A stretch of 64,000 nucleotides of DNA from Pseudisothecium myosuroides (Eukaryota; Streptophyta; Bryopsida; Hypnales; Lembophyllaceae). Below, in pieces: positions 47,762 to 59,193 of the stretch; the first letter of the stretch is position 1; every line of letters begins with the position of its first letter. A model generated the notes under the pieces. That model was not told the DNA's origin. It made no database searches and saw only the letters and a list, made by a program, of their open reading frames with translations. Location: NCBI GenBank assembly GCA_951799445.1, contig OX637294.1:19617452-19681451 (forward strand). Direction: 5' to 3'. A program made the position numbers and the translations under genes.

Positions 47762-49163
47762 CACGAAATGTCAATAGTAATCGTACGATTATCATCAAGC
47801 ACTGCTTTTGTGTTACATTCATTAATTTGGAAACATTGTTACAATATGACAATGACATTCATTAATACCATGCAGTTGAGGCATGTCATTCATATTTGAG
47901 TTTGAAGTACTAAAGTTGCACGATAACTATGCATGACAAAATATGTATGACTTCAGTGGTTTAGTAATGGGTGACTAACTTCGTTAAGCATTAGTGCTTT
48001 TTTAAGACATATTATGTTAATGCAATAATCACACAACATCATGTCCATGCATAGTTATTGTACTAACATTGCATTTTTTTATTTTTCACAATTTCAATAC
48101 TAAGTCAATTGAAAAGCGGCAGAAATTGTATTCAAAGTAGAAATTCAGACTTCATTTAGGCATACAAGAATAACTTTTTTCAAAAAACTTTGAACTAAGA
48201 AAAGTTAGTAAATTAAGATAGATTTCATCTCAAAAAATCCGTTTGAGATTTAGAGTCTCCAGTCAAAAGTTATAGACAAAGTTCAAAGACAAGTTGGAAG
48301 AGACATTTTTTTGACATTTTCAAACATTGCCTTTGAATTTTGTCCATAACTTTTGATTGGAGGCTTTAAATCTCAAACAGATTTGAAGATGAAAGCTAAA
48401 TTCATTTACCAACTTTTATTAGTTCAAAGTTTTAAAAAAAAAGGTACTTTACTATATCTCTACTTTGAACACGATTTATACATTTTCAAAACAACTTGAC
48501 TATGAATAGTCAAGCTCTCATCTTCAAGTTGTCCCATATCTTTTGAGTGTTCATAGAGTGGATTTTAGTATAAAGAGCGCCTTTGCACCCTCAACTCTCA
48601 CCAACTGCAAATGAAGAGATTCCATCACTACGTTATCAAGTTTCTTGGTGGCCTAGTCATAGAATCAATTCAAGCTACAATGAAGTAATTCTTTCACTAC
48701 GCTATCAAGTTTCTTGGTAGCCTACTGATGGATTTAGTTTAAGTTTAAATTTGATGGCCTATAGTAATGATGGATTTAATTCAAAATGCCAGGGATTTAG
48801 TTAAGAATCTTTTTTAAATTAGAATGGTGATCAACAATTGAACATTGACAATACTTTTTGGAACATTGATATCAGTGAATAAGCATTATTGCAGTAATGA
48901 CTCCAATGACATTGTTGTCATGGATTTTTCGTGTCTTTCAATGCACAGAAAATGCAGGATAAAGAATGTAAATTTTCGTGCATAATTTGTGTCTTTTGCA
49001 CACTTGTGATTAACGTATAAAAGTGACATAGTTAATATAAATTACAAAGTAGTGCCATTTCTTTGCAGTAATCGTGTGCATCGTAACGATGTGATAACTT
49101 GAAAATTAACATACGCACCTATGAAACAATAGTAACTACATGATAATTGCTAATAATTCGTTG
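47762..49163. mobile_element. Foldback element, relative of 59194-60192
   Basis: The right end (CATCGTAACGATGTGATAA to ATAATTGCTAATAATTCG, 49084-49163) matches the right end of the foldback element at 59194-60192. The left end (ACGAAATGTCAAT) matches that element's left end. Inside, 48120-48310 and 48315-48490 form an inverted repeat sharing AAAATCCGTTTGAGATT and GACAAAGTTCAAAGACAAG text with the 59.5-kb arms. This copy is diverged and carries extra sequence, including a duplicated 69-bp unit at 48611 and 48681. Confidence 0.6.
48611..48735. repeat. Two copies of a ~69-bp unit
   Basis: ATGAAG(A/T)(G/A)ATT(C)C then CACTACG(T/C)TATCAAGTTTCT and TGGT(G/A)GCCTA occurs at 48611 and again at 48681. 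It lies inside the foldback element and is noncoding. Confidence 0.75.
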
Positions 49164-50163
49164 GTCCTGAACTTTGAGATGAAGGGCATTTAAAGGAATT
49201 TTGTTGTTGGCGGTGGAAGTGTTTCCTCTGTCAATAGCGTGCACTTTGAAGCGAGTGACGTTTGACGGGCAACATGACTTCAGTGCAAGCGTAAGTGCTC
49301 TACATTCCCTTCAATGGTAAAGATATCATGCAATTTATGTACTTGAGGTTTGATGGTCATGCTCTGCTTTGGAAGCTGCAATTTCTTAGAGGGAAACAAA
49401 ATCGCTCCGTAGTCCTTCTCTAATTGCATTAGGATTTAGAGTAAGGTCTTGAAAGTAAAAATTGGGCAACCGCTTCTTAAACATTATCGCTTGCCTTTCT
49501 ATTGCAGTTTGAAGGGAACGTCTTTGAAATTTCGACAAAAGAAGTGGCTTTGGAAAATTTGGTATCCTTTCTCCACGACATCAACATAGCGTTGAGTGTT
49601 CCGGCTTCTAGTTTTCTTGGTTTTTGATGTACAAAGTATTAGAAGTTGTTGTTCAAATTACCCTTCATTTTTTGTACTCCAATCGTAGTTCCAATGCTTC
49701 AATTTGAAGTGACAATGACGACATCTTCCATTGTTTGAATTCCAGAGTGGTATTCTTTTGAAATGGACTCTCAATCTTCATAGAAGCTGCGCTGCAAAGA
49801 TGTAGCCTTTACTAGAACTCATGTATATCTTGTATTTTTCCATGTGGCAGGTGGAAATCGTGACCTTCGGCAATGGATTTTTTCAACAATCCAACGGACG
49901 TGATCAGTATGGCATCGACTGTTCGGCCTCTCTTCATGACCACCACGACAGTTCTGAACTTCACCACTGAAAAAGACAGCAAAGACAAGAATTGCAATGA
50001 CCTACAGGTTGTCAGACAAGACAGACTTGAATGGACTTCTTAGATGGAGGCCTTTAGCCGTTTAGCGCTCCACTATATCCACTTGTCCTATATGCTCTGC
50101 TTCCTGGATGACGAGATCTGATACTGGGTGAAACCAAAATCGACCACATAGTTCTCGCGTTTC
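49164..50163. other. Gene-free stretch left of the Harbinger-like remnant
   Basis: Mixed composition. Short frames only. It may include the left end of the Harbinger-like element, but I could not identify terminal inverted repeats or a 3-bp duplication. Confidence 0.4.
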
Positions 50164-50940
50164 TTGTTGGAGCATTACGATGACCAATGTTGGATTAAAA
50201 TGTTTTGCATGATGAAACCTGCCGTGCTCTCCATAGTCGAGTTACTCAAACTTGCTGTCACCAAAAAGGATACAAAATATGATTTTGCCATTCTTGTGCT
50301 TGTTAGGGTTTCTTGCACTCTTTTTGAATTGACACATGGAGCTAGTCTTTTGATTTGTAGCAAGATGTTGTCCACGCAATTAATGTGAGCTTGTGCTTCG
50401 AGATATCATGGCCTACTGGATAGAAACTTATAGATACAAAGGCCGAGTTCAAATGTCTTTGTGGCCTTCTAGAGGTGCTCGAAGCCATCGACAAGACACA
50501 TGTCAGCATTTCCAAATTGAAGCAAGCATCCTCCGATTACTTTTATTTCAAATTGAGAGGTTTTACTTTGAACTGCTAGACAGTGGTGGATGATAACAAG
50601 AAATTCTTGGACTTTTTTCTTGGGATGCCAAGTTCAACCAATGACTCCTATGTGGCTATGTCCTATGAAGATCATCATTATGTCACTGGGCCATGCACAG
50701 TACTCTTGGGGATCCACAAATTTCTTTTCATGGATTCGGTCCCTAAGTGCTTGGAGATTCCGGATATTTGCTTCAGTATTGGCTCATGGTGCCCGTGGAT
50801 CTCTTTCTTTGGTGGAAACATTGTTCAACAAAAAACTTCGCTATTGTCGCGGTGCTGTTGAAAATGCGTTCAGAATTTTGAAGTACAATTTTCGTGAGTT
50901 GTTGGTGAAATCAGATTTAGATGTGGCGTTGTCGTGGTGA

Positions 50941-53214
50941 GAGGGGTGCGCTTAGAGAACACGCGAAGTGTCTGGCTGCTAGTTGTAGAGTTTCGATGGT
51001 GATTCTTCTAACTTATATCTTCTTTTGGTCTTCAAAGTTTTCAAAGTCTTCAAACTTGAATCTTCACTCGATCTTCACCCATCCTATCCTGTGGTGGCTC
51101 TAAAGGGTTTGGGTAAGGGTGTGTAATAAGAAACAAGTTTTCGGACGGGTAAAACGGGACAACAGAACACGAGCTGTCGTCCGGATGATGGGCTCCTAAA
51201 CTTCAAATTCACTGGTCAACTGGTCATTAATCCAGCCTCACCAATGAGAGCGACATAAGATTCGACCATGTGGATGATCAATCCCACTTGGTCGCCCACA
51301 ACACAAAAAGAGGCTAGTTGGATACCCAAATAGCCTGCAACAAGTTTACAATGCAAAATTGAATGCAACAATCCTCCAAAGTTAGATTGGAACAACAATT
51401 AAAGACAACGGGCCTCCAAAGCTGGCCAGGAATGACAAAGCCACAAGCCACAACATACGGATAGGTCCTCGGCATGTACGGTCCTTGAATCTTCAAACCT
51501 TCATATCTTGGACTCTTCAAGTTTTCAAGTCTCCCAAAGAAATATAGAAAGAAGTATGAAACTACAATCTAGTATGACTGCGTTCTTTGATCTATTCCCA
51601 AATATGACTCCAAGCTCCAAATGCTAAGTGCAATAGCAATTTGGAAAGCTAACAAGATAAACTAACACCCCTCAAAATCTCAACTTAAACTAAGTTACTG
51701 TCCAAAAGTTATGAACAAGAAAAGTCTCGGCCTTCTCATTTGAAGGCAGCAGACCTCTCTTACTTCAAGACCCTACAACTCCTTCACTTCTTATTCAAAT
51801 TTCAAGTTTAATAACTTTTTGGAAAGCTAAACTTACAAATTAACTTCTCCTTAAATTTCAAAGAAAAATAAGGTACTGTCCAAAAGTTATGGCGAAGCAA
51901 AGTCTCAGCCTTCTCTTTAGAAAGGCAGCGGACCTCTTCTACTTCAAGAACCCACAATTTTCTCTAAACAACTTCAATTGCTTCGAATGATATGTCTCCA
52001 AAGTTTTAGTTCTTAGATTATGTTTTGAGTGTCTCCAAAAAGCTAAAGAAAACTTCTTTAATGCTTGAAAATCTCAAGAAGAAAAACAAAACCTACAAAC
52101 TTTGGTGGCTGCTCGAATCTCTGTTCCTCTTTGTCGGGTGGCAGCAGACCTTCTTCCACTCACTCGTTTGTAACTTTTTGTTCACACCTCCAAATCAAGA
52201 AAATGAAGCGTCTTTGGAAGCGCAAAATCATAAGAAATAAACTCTCAAATTTTCATTTCAAAAACATTCTTTTAACAAAAGATATGGCCGATCGAAATCT
52301 TCAGCCTTTCTCTCCACACTCTTCTCTTCTCTCTCTCTCTCAAAAAAAACCCCACACTAAGATTTTTTCTCCCCTTTTTCCTCCCCATCTAAGGTGAAAG
52401 GTGGGGGCACTTCAGCCCATGCCTCTACCAAGGCCCACCTAAGATTCTAACCACTTACCCATCACACACTCACTCCAACTGTAGTCTTTCTTAACTAAAA
52501 TTCTAATTTCAATTTTCTTCTAATAAATACAATCACTCACTATGATTTCAATAAACACTCAAAACATAATCTAAGAACTAAAACTTAACAAATATCAACT
52601 AGAGGTAAAAAACAAAGCTCCAATCAAAGCTTTATTCCATTTGAAAAAACTTGAGAATACGTTTGACGGTAGCAACAACATATTCTGCACGCTCAGCCTT
52701 TGTTAAAGGATTGACAGGCCCTTCCAACTATCGTTGGTGGCCACGACTACCTTCCACAGGCCAAACCATACAAAAATATTGGTCTTGGTTCTTGCCTTCA
52801 TAACTCGCCTCGAACGTCACTTCATGAGTGCCTGGTTCAACACATCCCACTTGAAGTAAGATCACCAACGCTCGAGCATCAGCATCAAGATTACCGTGTC
52901 ATCGTCGCTCCACACGAGGTTGTTTTGGTGGTCTGGACGGTCCGGCTTCATCTTGAGGACGCCTAATATCTCGCTGCAAAAGAGGTTGATCTGGCAACTG
53001 TGATAGTGAAAGCTCAAACTCAGCGTCCGGTTGTGGCTCTTCATCTTGAGACTCAGAAAAAATCCTCTAATTCGACATTTGAACTACAAAGTAGAAAAAA
53101 AACTTACTAATAAGGTTGAATGAAGGTTTAAGGCAAACCCATCCACTTATATACTTCTATAGGATAACGTCACCTTTAAGCTTCTCAACCCATAGCGTCA
53201 TTGTGAAGTTATTG
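50941..53214. other. Insertion splitting the transposase remnant
   Basis: Nothing here resembles Harbinger transposase. It contains the tandem array at 51630-52330, and at 52650-53040 on the minus strand a patch of short, broken frames (for example THEVTFEASYEGKNQ) of unknown origin. I could not find terminal repeats that would name the inserted element. Confidence 0.5.
51630..52330. repeat. Tandem array with a ~190-bp period
   Basis: The block with GGAAAGCTAA, TACTGTCCAAAAGTTATG, AAAGTCTC(G/A)GCCTTCTC and GGCAGC(A/G)GACCTCT begins near 51637 and again near 51826. A third, more diverged copy (GGCAGCAGACCTTCT, AAAGATATGG, TCAGCCTTTCTC) spans about 52030-52330. Pyrimidine-rich spacers separate them. 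Noncoding by appearance. Confidence 0.65.
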
Positions 53215-53457
53215 AATAAAACATATAATAATATGTTTTTACAATATGTACTGATATACAACAGGACAGCGTTCCTCCCCAATTTCATCACCGCTTGCAC
53301 CATTTTCCACAATTTACTGCTTAGTCAGTCTCACGAAGAGGTCAAAATTCTTATTGACATTCTACAAAGGGAGGGGCTACATGCGGATGAAGTGGAAGAT
53401 GGACCGGCTCCAGTAGATCAGGAAGAGTTTGTGCAGGAGGACGTCGTAGTTCCATAG

Positions 53458-54324
53458 GTTGTTTATAAATGCTGCAACCTTGCTGTTTTCTTGACTCTAC
53501 AACGAAACTTGCGTACATAATGAGTTCATTGAATACGTGACCGTCTCTAAAGGTAATGTGTTCCAACCGCTACTTCTTACATTATTTCATTTTTGCTTTG
53601 TTAGTTTAGATAGATTGTTTTGAACATGAGCTACGACATTCAAACATTGCTCCATACAAAGTGACATGCATGAAGTGTTTTATTTCATTGATGCTTAACA
53701 CTCTCATAGTACTAATACATTCATGCTCTCTTGCACATGCAAGGGACATATTCTACATCAACGCCACTACTGTTGTTTTGTAGGGATATGTGGGGCGGCT
53801 GTAGAATTTGCCGTAGTAGACGGGTCGTTAGCCAGGTTTTCATGAGGTAAGCCTTCCAATGATTTTGAATTTGGAAGTGCCACTTGTGGCTCCATTCCAA
53901 TATTACTTCTCAGTCAGTGTCGCATTCCAGCGCTCAAGACTTAGGAAAGATCAGACAAGCACTTAATTACTTCGCTTTGTTTCTCTATGGCCAGTCTTGC
54001 GTTGCAATTGGCTAGGCGTGCATTCTCATGGAGACGCCTATCCCTCTCTCTTTGATACTCCATTTGTTCTAAAAATAGTTTTAACTACACCTCTATCTTA
54101 GATTTCTCAATTACTTGACTAGCTATAGCCATCTCAGGCATCTAACCATCCATAATTTGCCCACTAGCTTTTGTAGCCTCGGCGATCACATTGTGACCCA
54201 AACATGTGCTTATGTATGGCAAACAGCTGAATTCCCCTCTTTACGTCATAGAGTGAATGCAGAGGTATCGCTGGAACTCAAGATGAGAGGAGTGACACTT
54301 GACACCAGTCCATTATGGAAACCA
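53458..54324. other. Spacer between the two Harbinger-like remnants
   Basis: No recognisable coding sequence. It lies between the 3' ends of the two convergent remnants, the expected place for their terminators. Confidence 0.45.
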
Positions 54325-54950
54325 TCACTCGGAGTAACAGTTGGGTTGCTCATGAAGGCATTGGTTGTCCGTGCTTGCAGGTACAATTGGTGATGAAAAC
54401 GTGCCGTTTGAATTTGTATCATTGGTCAATTGGACTAGGTCGTAGAGGTCCATCGGGTCTTCGTTCTTTGGATCACTATTGCACTCTTCGAAACCTTGAT
54501 CAACATGCCTTGGAGGCACTCTAAAATTACTGTCTTCAGTAGACAACAAGTCTCTAGCATGAGGTGATTGCACACTAGGGCGATAGCCGTACCACTCATT
54601 GATGTTGTTGATCTCGTCTTGTGAAAATGAATGGGGTAGTCCCTCGCTCTTTTTGTCAATGGCACTCATGTCCCAATACTCCATGCCATTCTCCCGCTGT
54701 GTGTGAAGAAATTGGTTGTTTGTTTATACTCCAGGATAATTTGATTCCATTTTGATTTGCATGCCGGTCTATTGAGTGGGCACGGTGACAAGCATGCTCT
54801 CATGACTTCAATACTTATGCGAATCCACTTTGTCGCATCAAAATGCATGGGGTCCCAGTTGTCCACTACATCAAGCTTCCCCCAAAACAAATCTTGTTTT
54901 GTAATAACAAGAGCATTGATTTCAGTAATAGACCAATTAGGGCCTCAATC
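54325..54950 (-). pseudogene. Myb/SANT-like protein of a PIF/Harbinger element, broken
   Basis: The minus strand reads NWSITEINALV near 54940, then FDATKWIRIS, CPLNRPACKSKWNQIILEY and THSGR, the tryptophan-spaced pattern of the Myb/SANT-like trihelix domain encoded beside PIF/Harbinger transposases. After one frameshift near 54680 it continues GMEYWDMSAIDKK, EGLPHSFSQDEINNINEWY and an acidic/Asn-rich tail. An in-frame TGA precedes the domain. The family's role is to bind element ends and bring in the transposase. It is convergent with the transposase remnant, as in known elements, and almost certainly nonfunctional. Confidence 0.75.
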
Positions 54951-55019
54951 CTTCCGTTCCCATTTGGCAGGGTTGGACGGGCTTCCATTACTGACTACAA
55001 TGGCGGGTTAGAGTGCTAA

Positions 55020-55263
55020 AGATGGAGCAAATCAACCTTGTGGCACTTGGCCTTCCGAGACAGGACTCAAGGTACCTTGAAAACAACTCAACAATAACAA
55101 ATTAGATGGAGCTTGTGTAGTTTTCCACTTACTTGGGTGTCGGAGGCCTTGTTTGTTTTATGCAAGTCTGTAGCTTAGCTACAAACCCAGGGAGATCACT
55201 CTTTGTAATTTAAAGTATACACCTAAGTTAAGAGGGTATTTGATGTAGGGCTATTTAGCTTAA
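55020..55263. other. Short gap between Harbinger remnant and a MITE
   Basis: No gene. It may hold the right end of the Harbinger-like element, which I could not define. Confidence 0.4.
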
Positions 55264-56108
55264 GGGTGATTGCAAGAAACTCTTGACCTATTTGTTGCGT
55301 TTTGCATTTTTGGACTTTTAGTATTTTTTGTACTATGAATCACCTTCAGTACTATTGAAGGCATGGAACATAAAATCTGAATGGTCAATTGGATTTCAAA
55401 TTTACTGTTCTAACAACATGTGATGTTCATCATTGGATGACAAAAATGAATGGAAATACTTAATTTGCCATTAAAAAACAATTTTCACTGGCAGATAGAA
55501 GGTATTACGTGCCCCAGCAGTACTATTGAGTCTTTATGTGTACCTTGAAGTACTATTTTGAGCCACATACTACAATTTATCCTAGAAAATGAGACTTTTA
55601 TGTTTCTACTTTTGAAAATTAGGAAATGATTTTGAAAATATTATTTTAAAAATGGCCATTGTTGCTGACTAAGAGCAAAGTAGGAAGATCAAAATTAGAA
55701 CTAAAAAACCATTTTTAATTTAACATAAATTTAGCCTAAATACAGCACACTTTAGACCAATATAAAACACACTTGAAAAATGTTTTTGGAAATCCCTCTT
55801 CCGGAAAGGTTTATTTCTATTAGAAGAGCTAGCCCACCAAATTTCATGATGTAACTCTTCAAAAATGGTACTCGATAGTACTAAAAAAAAACCCAAACCG
55901 CATGTGTGACATATATTCAAAATTCAATTTCACCTATTAAATTAATTTTGAAAAAATTGAAATAATTCAAGTGCATTTTCTATTGCTATAGGAAGCTTGA
56001 TTTTGAATTTCATGTTCATTCAATCATTTTTGCAATACTTATGGCACAAAACAACTTCCACATTGAATGTGTGACGGAAAATAGTACAGGTGTTTCTTGC
56101 AATCACCC
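55264..56108. mobile_element. 4-bp-TSD element, TGCAAGAAACACTTG family, copy 4
   Basis: Left GGGTGATTGCAAGAAACTCT, right inverse GGTGTTTCTTGCAATCACCC, with TTAA on both sides. At 845 bp it is the longest copy, and its interior is diverged from copies 2 and 3. No transposase frame. Confidence 0.82.
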
Positions 56109-57455
56109 TTAATTATTGTATTTAAGAAGACCATATTTTTACATAAAAATCTACAAGGGGGAATATTTCCATTATCCTATGTTTTTTGTAAATTCATTCA
56201 TTTGATTTTTTAAGTGGAGCTACCTTACATATAAAAATTAAGAATCCAATTGATCAAGAGGTAGTTTTTCACCCCTAAATACCAATTTTCCATTGAATGA
56301 ACAATTGAAAATCCAAGTAGGATCTTATGAAGTCAATTTTGGTCGGAAGTTCACAAAATTTTGATAAAGGTGTGAACATGTACCCCCTTAGTGAATTTTT
56401 TTTTATTGAGTACCCGAATCAAAAGTTATGTTGCCTTGAACTTTTTTGGCAGCCCAAACAATTTGGGCATCTTTTGGGCACCTTTTGCAAAAAAGCTCAT
56501 CTACTTTTGAAATTTGGCATATACATAACTAATAAAATATGGCATACCATTTTCAAAAAATTTAGTTCTCAAATTACATATTAAGAGGAATCAAACTTTA
56601 TTCATTATGTGGCATTCAGAAAAAACACTTTCTTCTAACTTCAAGCCCTATTATCTTGCAATATGTGAAGTCAAAGTTCTTGAAAATCTTCTTGCATATT
56701 CCATATGTTTGTTTCTAATTTTTATTGTTTGGATTTTAAATAAAAAATTTCCTCATTGCCCAAGAATTCATCAAAAAATGACTAGTGTATTGCCAATACG
56801 CTTAATTTCCATATATTACAGGTTGATTTAGAGTAAGCTAGATTCCATATTTGCTTACCAAAATTTTCATAGATAAACCTAACATCTCTTACGTATGAAT
56901 GGCTAAAATTCTCATTTTTGTATAGAGCAAAAAATTTATTACAGGAAGGCTCAAGGTATGCTGATCCTATTTTACAGGAATTAAAAAAAAATTCTCACTT
57001 CAGACGTAAAAAATCTTTCAATCCATGTAGCCAAATGGACTAGATTTTTTTCCACACATTGCCTTACTTATTTAATAACTTTTGTATGGTTGAAATTCAA
57101 AAAAAAAAAATTTAATCTTGGACAATGCATCAAAAATGGGTAGTTTGGGACTTTTCCTCTTCCAAACACCCATTAGAAAAAATTTGGGCCTTGTGGAGGG
57201 TTGTTTGACTTTTAGCGGATGTATGAATATAGTGAATCAAGAAAATGTTCAAAATAATAATAATAAATAATAATAACAACAATATTAATAATTTTTTAAT
57301 CAAAAATTTGACAGAGTACACAAGCTAACTTTCACTAACAAGATTCTCTGTGAACTAATTTGAGCTGATATTTTTTGCAATTGCACATTTTCATATAGGA
57401 AAACAATCCTCCTGAGGCCTGAAATTTTTCTAATGCTCTGGTCTTTAGAAGTTAA
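56109..57455. other. AT-rich gene-free stretch
   Basis: No supported gene. Words such as CACCCCTAAATACC (56270) and TTTTTTTCCACACATTGCC (57045) suggest an eroded member of the CCCCTAAA family, but no paired ends are visible. Confidence 0.45.
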
Positions 57456-58025
57456 CCCCTTAAGGACCATGAGTGCAAAATTTTGAACAATGAATGGACA
57501 GAAACACATTCCAAATTCATTGAAATGTGTTTTTTCATCCACCAATCTTTTATAAAGATTTTTGTATTAGTTCTTTAACATCTGTGCGGTACCAATTATC
57601 AAGATTTTGCTTTGCAAAAGTTCTATAATTCAAAAGATATCGGTAGGTCTAGCCTCAAAAAGTAACTTTTTCAATTTAAAAAATGACTCTTCAAAAACAA
57701 CTTGAATCAAAAAATAAAATAAAAATCTTCAAAAAATCACTATGATTAGAACTTAGCATTTTAAACTTATAGAAAAAAATTCTTGTAAAAATCATAAATA
57801 TTCAATCTACAATTGATTTTAGGAGGAATTTTTAATTTTTGGTTTCAAATTTTATTGTAAAATATTGGTTTGTGTAATTGTTGATCTAACTGTATGGATG
57901 TGATCTATAAATCATATTTTACAGCTATTGTTTGAGAGTCATCATTAAAATATTGTTTTAAGTTGCATTCTATAATAGATCTTCAAAATTTTGCAAATTG
58001 GGATACTCCTTTGGTCTTTTGGGGG
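57456..58025. mobile_element. TTAA-flanked element, CCCCTAAA family, copy 3
   Basis: The left end is CCCCTTAAGGACCATGAG. The right end in reverse complement is CCCCCAAAAGACCAAAGGAG. TTAA borders both (57452-57455, 58026-58029). The ends are more diverged than in the other two copies, so this is an older insertion. 570 bp, AT-rich, noncoding. Confidence 0.7.
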
Positions 58026-59193
58026 TTAATGACAAGTTTACCATTGAACAATTCAAAATCCCCATTGAAACTATTTCGTGAACATCCTATTCAATATAAG
58101 TGTATTTAACATTTATGGCTTCAAAGAATGAAGTTAAACAAATTATAAACTCTATCCTTATATTATACAATTTTTAGTTAGTTGAATCTACTAATAAAAA
58201 CCTCCCTATTTGTGCAATACTGAAATGTCACAATTTTTTGCCACTTGTAGTCAATGCCTTACGTTCACACTTAATTTTTTTGATATGTACACTACTAGTA
58301 CCATTGCACAATTTTAGTCAACCATCCGGCTTCATTGTAGGTTTTCTTGACTATGTCCATTTTATCATCCACATAAATTATATACCCACATTTATACTCA
58401 TTTTACTATGAAAATTTGCACGGCCTCTATATGTTAAGGCTAACTTATTAATAAAAATTCCTACAGCATGATGCTTTTATATACCCAAATTTATGTATAA
58501 TAGATTATGTAGCATTTCATCAACCCTATAGTAGCTCTACATATTATATAAAAATTTTCCACTTTGAATTAAATGGACCCTATCTTTTAACTCACTTAGT
58601 TTTGTAAAAAATTGACAATGATCTCCCCGGGGCTACAAAAAAAATGGTAATTTAAAGAGGAGCTCACAATTTCCTGCGAGGGTGGTAGATGCAAGTTCTG
58701 GTCGTCGCCTCCCTTGAGACAGTGTTAGTGCACACGGCATCACACATGGTATTGCAAGTTAAGGTCCACCAATGACTTCTAAAGACCATGATATGCTTTA
58801 TGAACAATACCATCACAAAGCAAACAAAATTGAGCAAGACTTAAATCGGTGCTTGACTTGTGAACGTCATGAGATATAAGCAGACCTACTTAATTAACAT
58901 GGCTATTGGAGTGGTGAGTACTACGCGGATGGAACGATAAAATTCATACACATTGTGAATTTGTCATATTGAGTGCACAACTTTACAGAGCTCCAGAATT
59001 AAATATCTAACAATCACCGTGGTGGTCCGTCCGTGCAGGTCCGTGTACGTGGAACATGAGGGACATCATGGAATTTGAAAATATGAATTCACCCTCGACT
59101 GCCTCAAAAGCAACACCAATGCCCAAGCTGTAACTTGCAACATGGAGTTTGTTTTCCATCTTAAACCTCCTGCATTCCAACAACAAGTTCATC
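58026..59193. other. Gene-free stretch
   Basis: AT-rich to about 58620, then more balanced. No supported gene. A GTCCGTCCGTGCAGGTCCGTG microrepeat, interrupted, lies near 59025-59045. Confidence 0.45.

Larger units (their letters stand above)
50164..53457 (+). pseudogene. PIF/Harbinger-type DDE transposase, broken and split
   Basis: The remnant keeps the order of a Harbinger transposase. The N-terminal part is at 50164-50388 (DDQCWIKMF, then a stretch resembling the helix-turn-helix region) and runs on in another frame at 50393. The catalytic core from 50475 reads LEAIDKTHVSI (first Asp), an in-frame TAG, VVDDNKKFLDFFLGMPSSTNDS (second Asp; written in two blocks, VVDDNKKFLDF and FLGMPSSTNDS) and, after frameshifts, RGAVENAFRILK (Glu) ending near 50920. 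The C-terminal part (LPNFITACTIFHNLL) reappears at 53272-53457, 2.3 kb on. Stops and frameshifts make it inactive. With the Myb/SANT-like gene at 54325-54950 (minus) it makes up the two-gene layout of PIF/Harbinger elements. DNA between the two halves is treated as an insertion. Confidence 0.8.
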
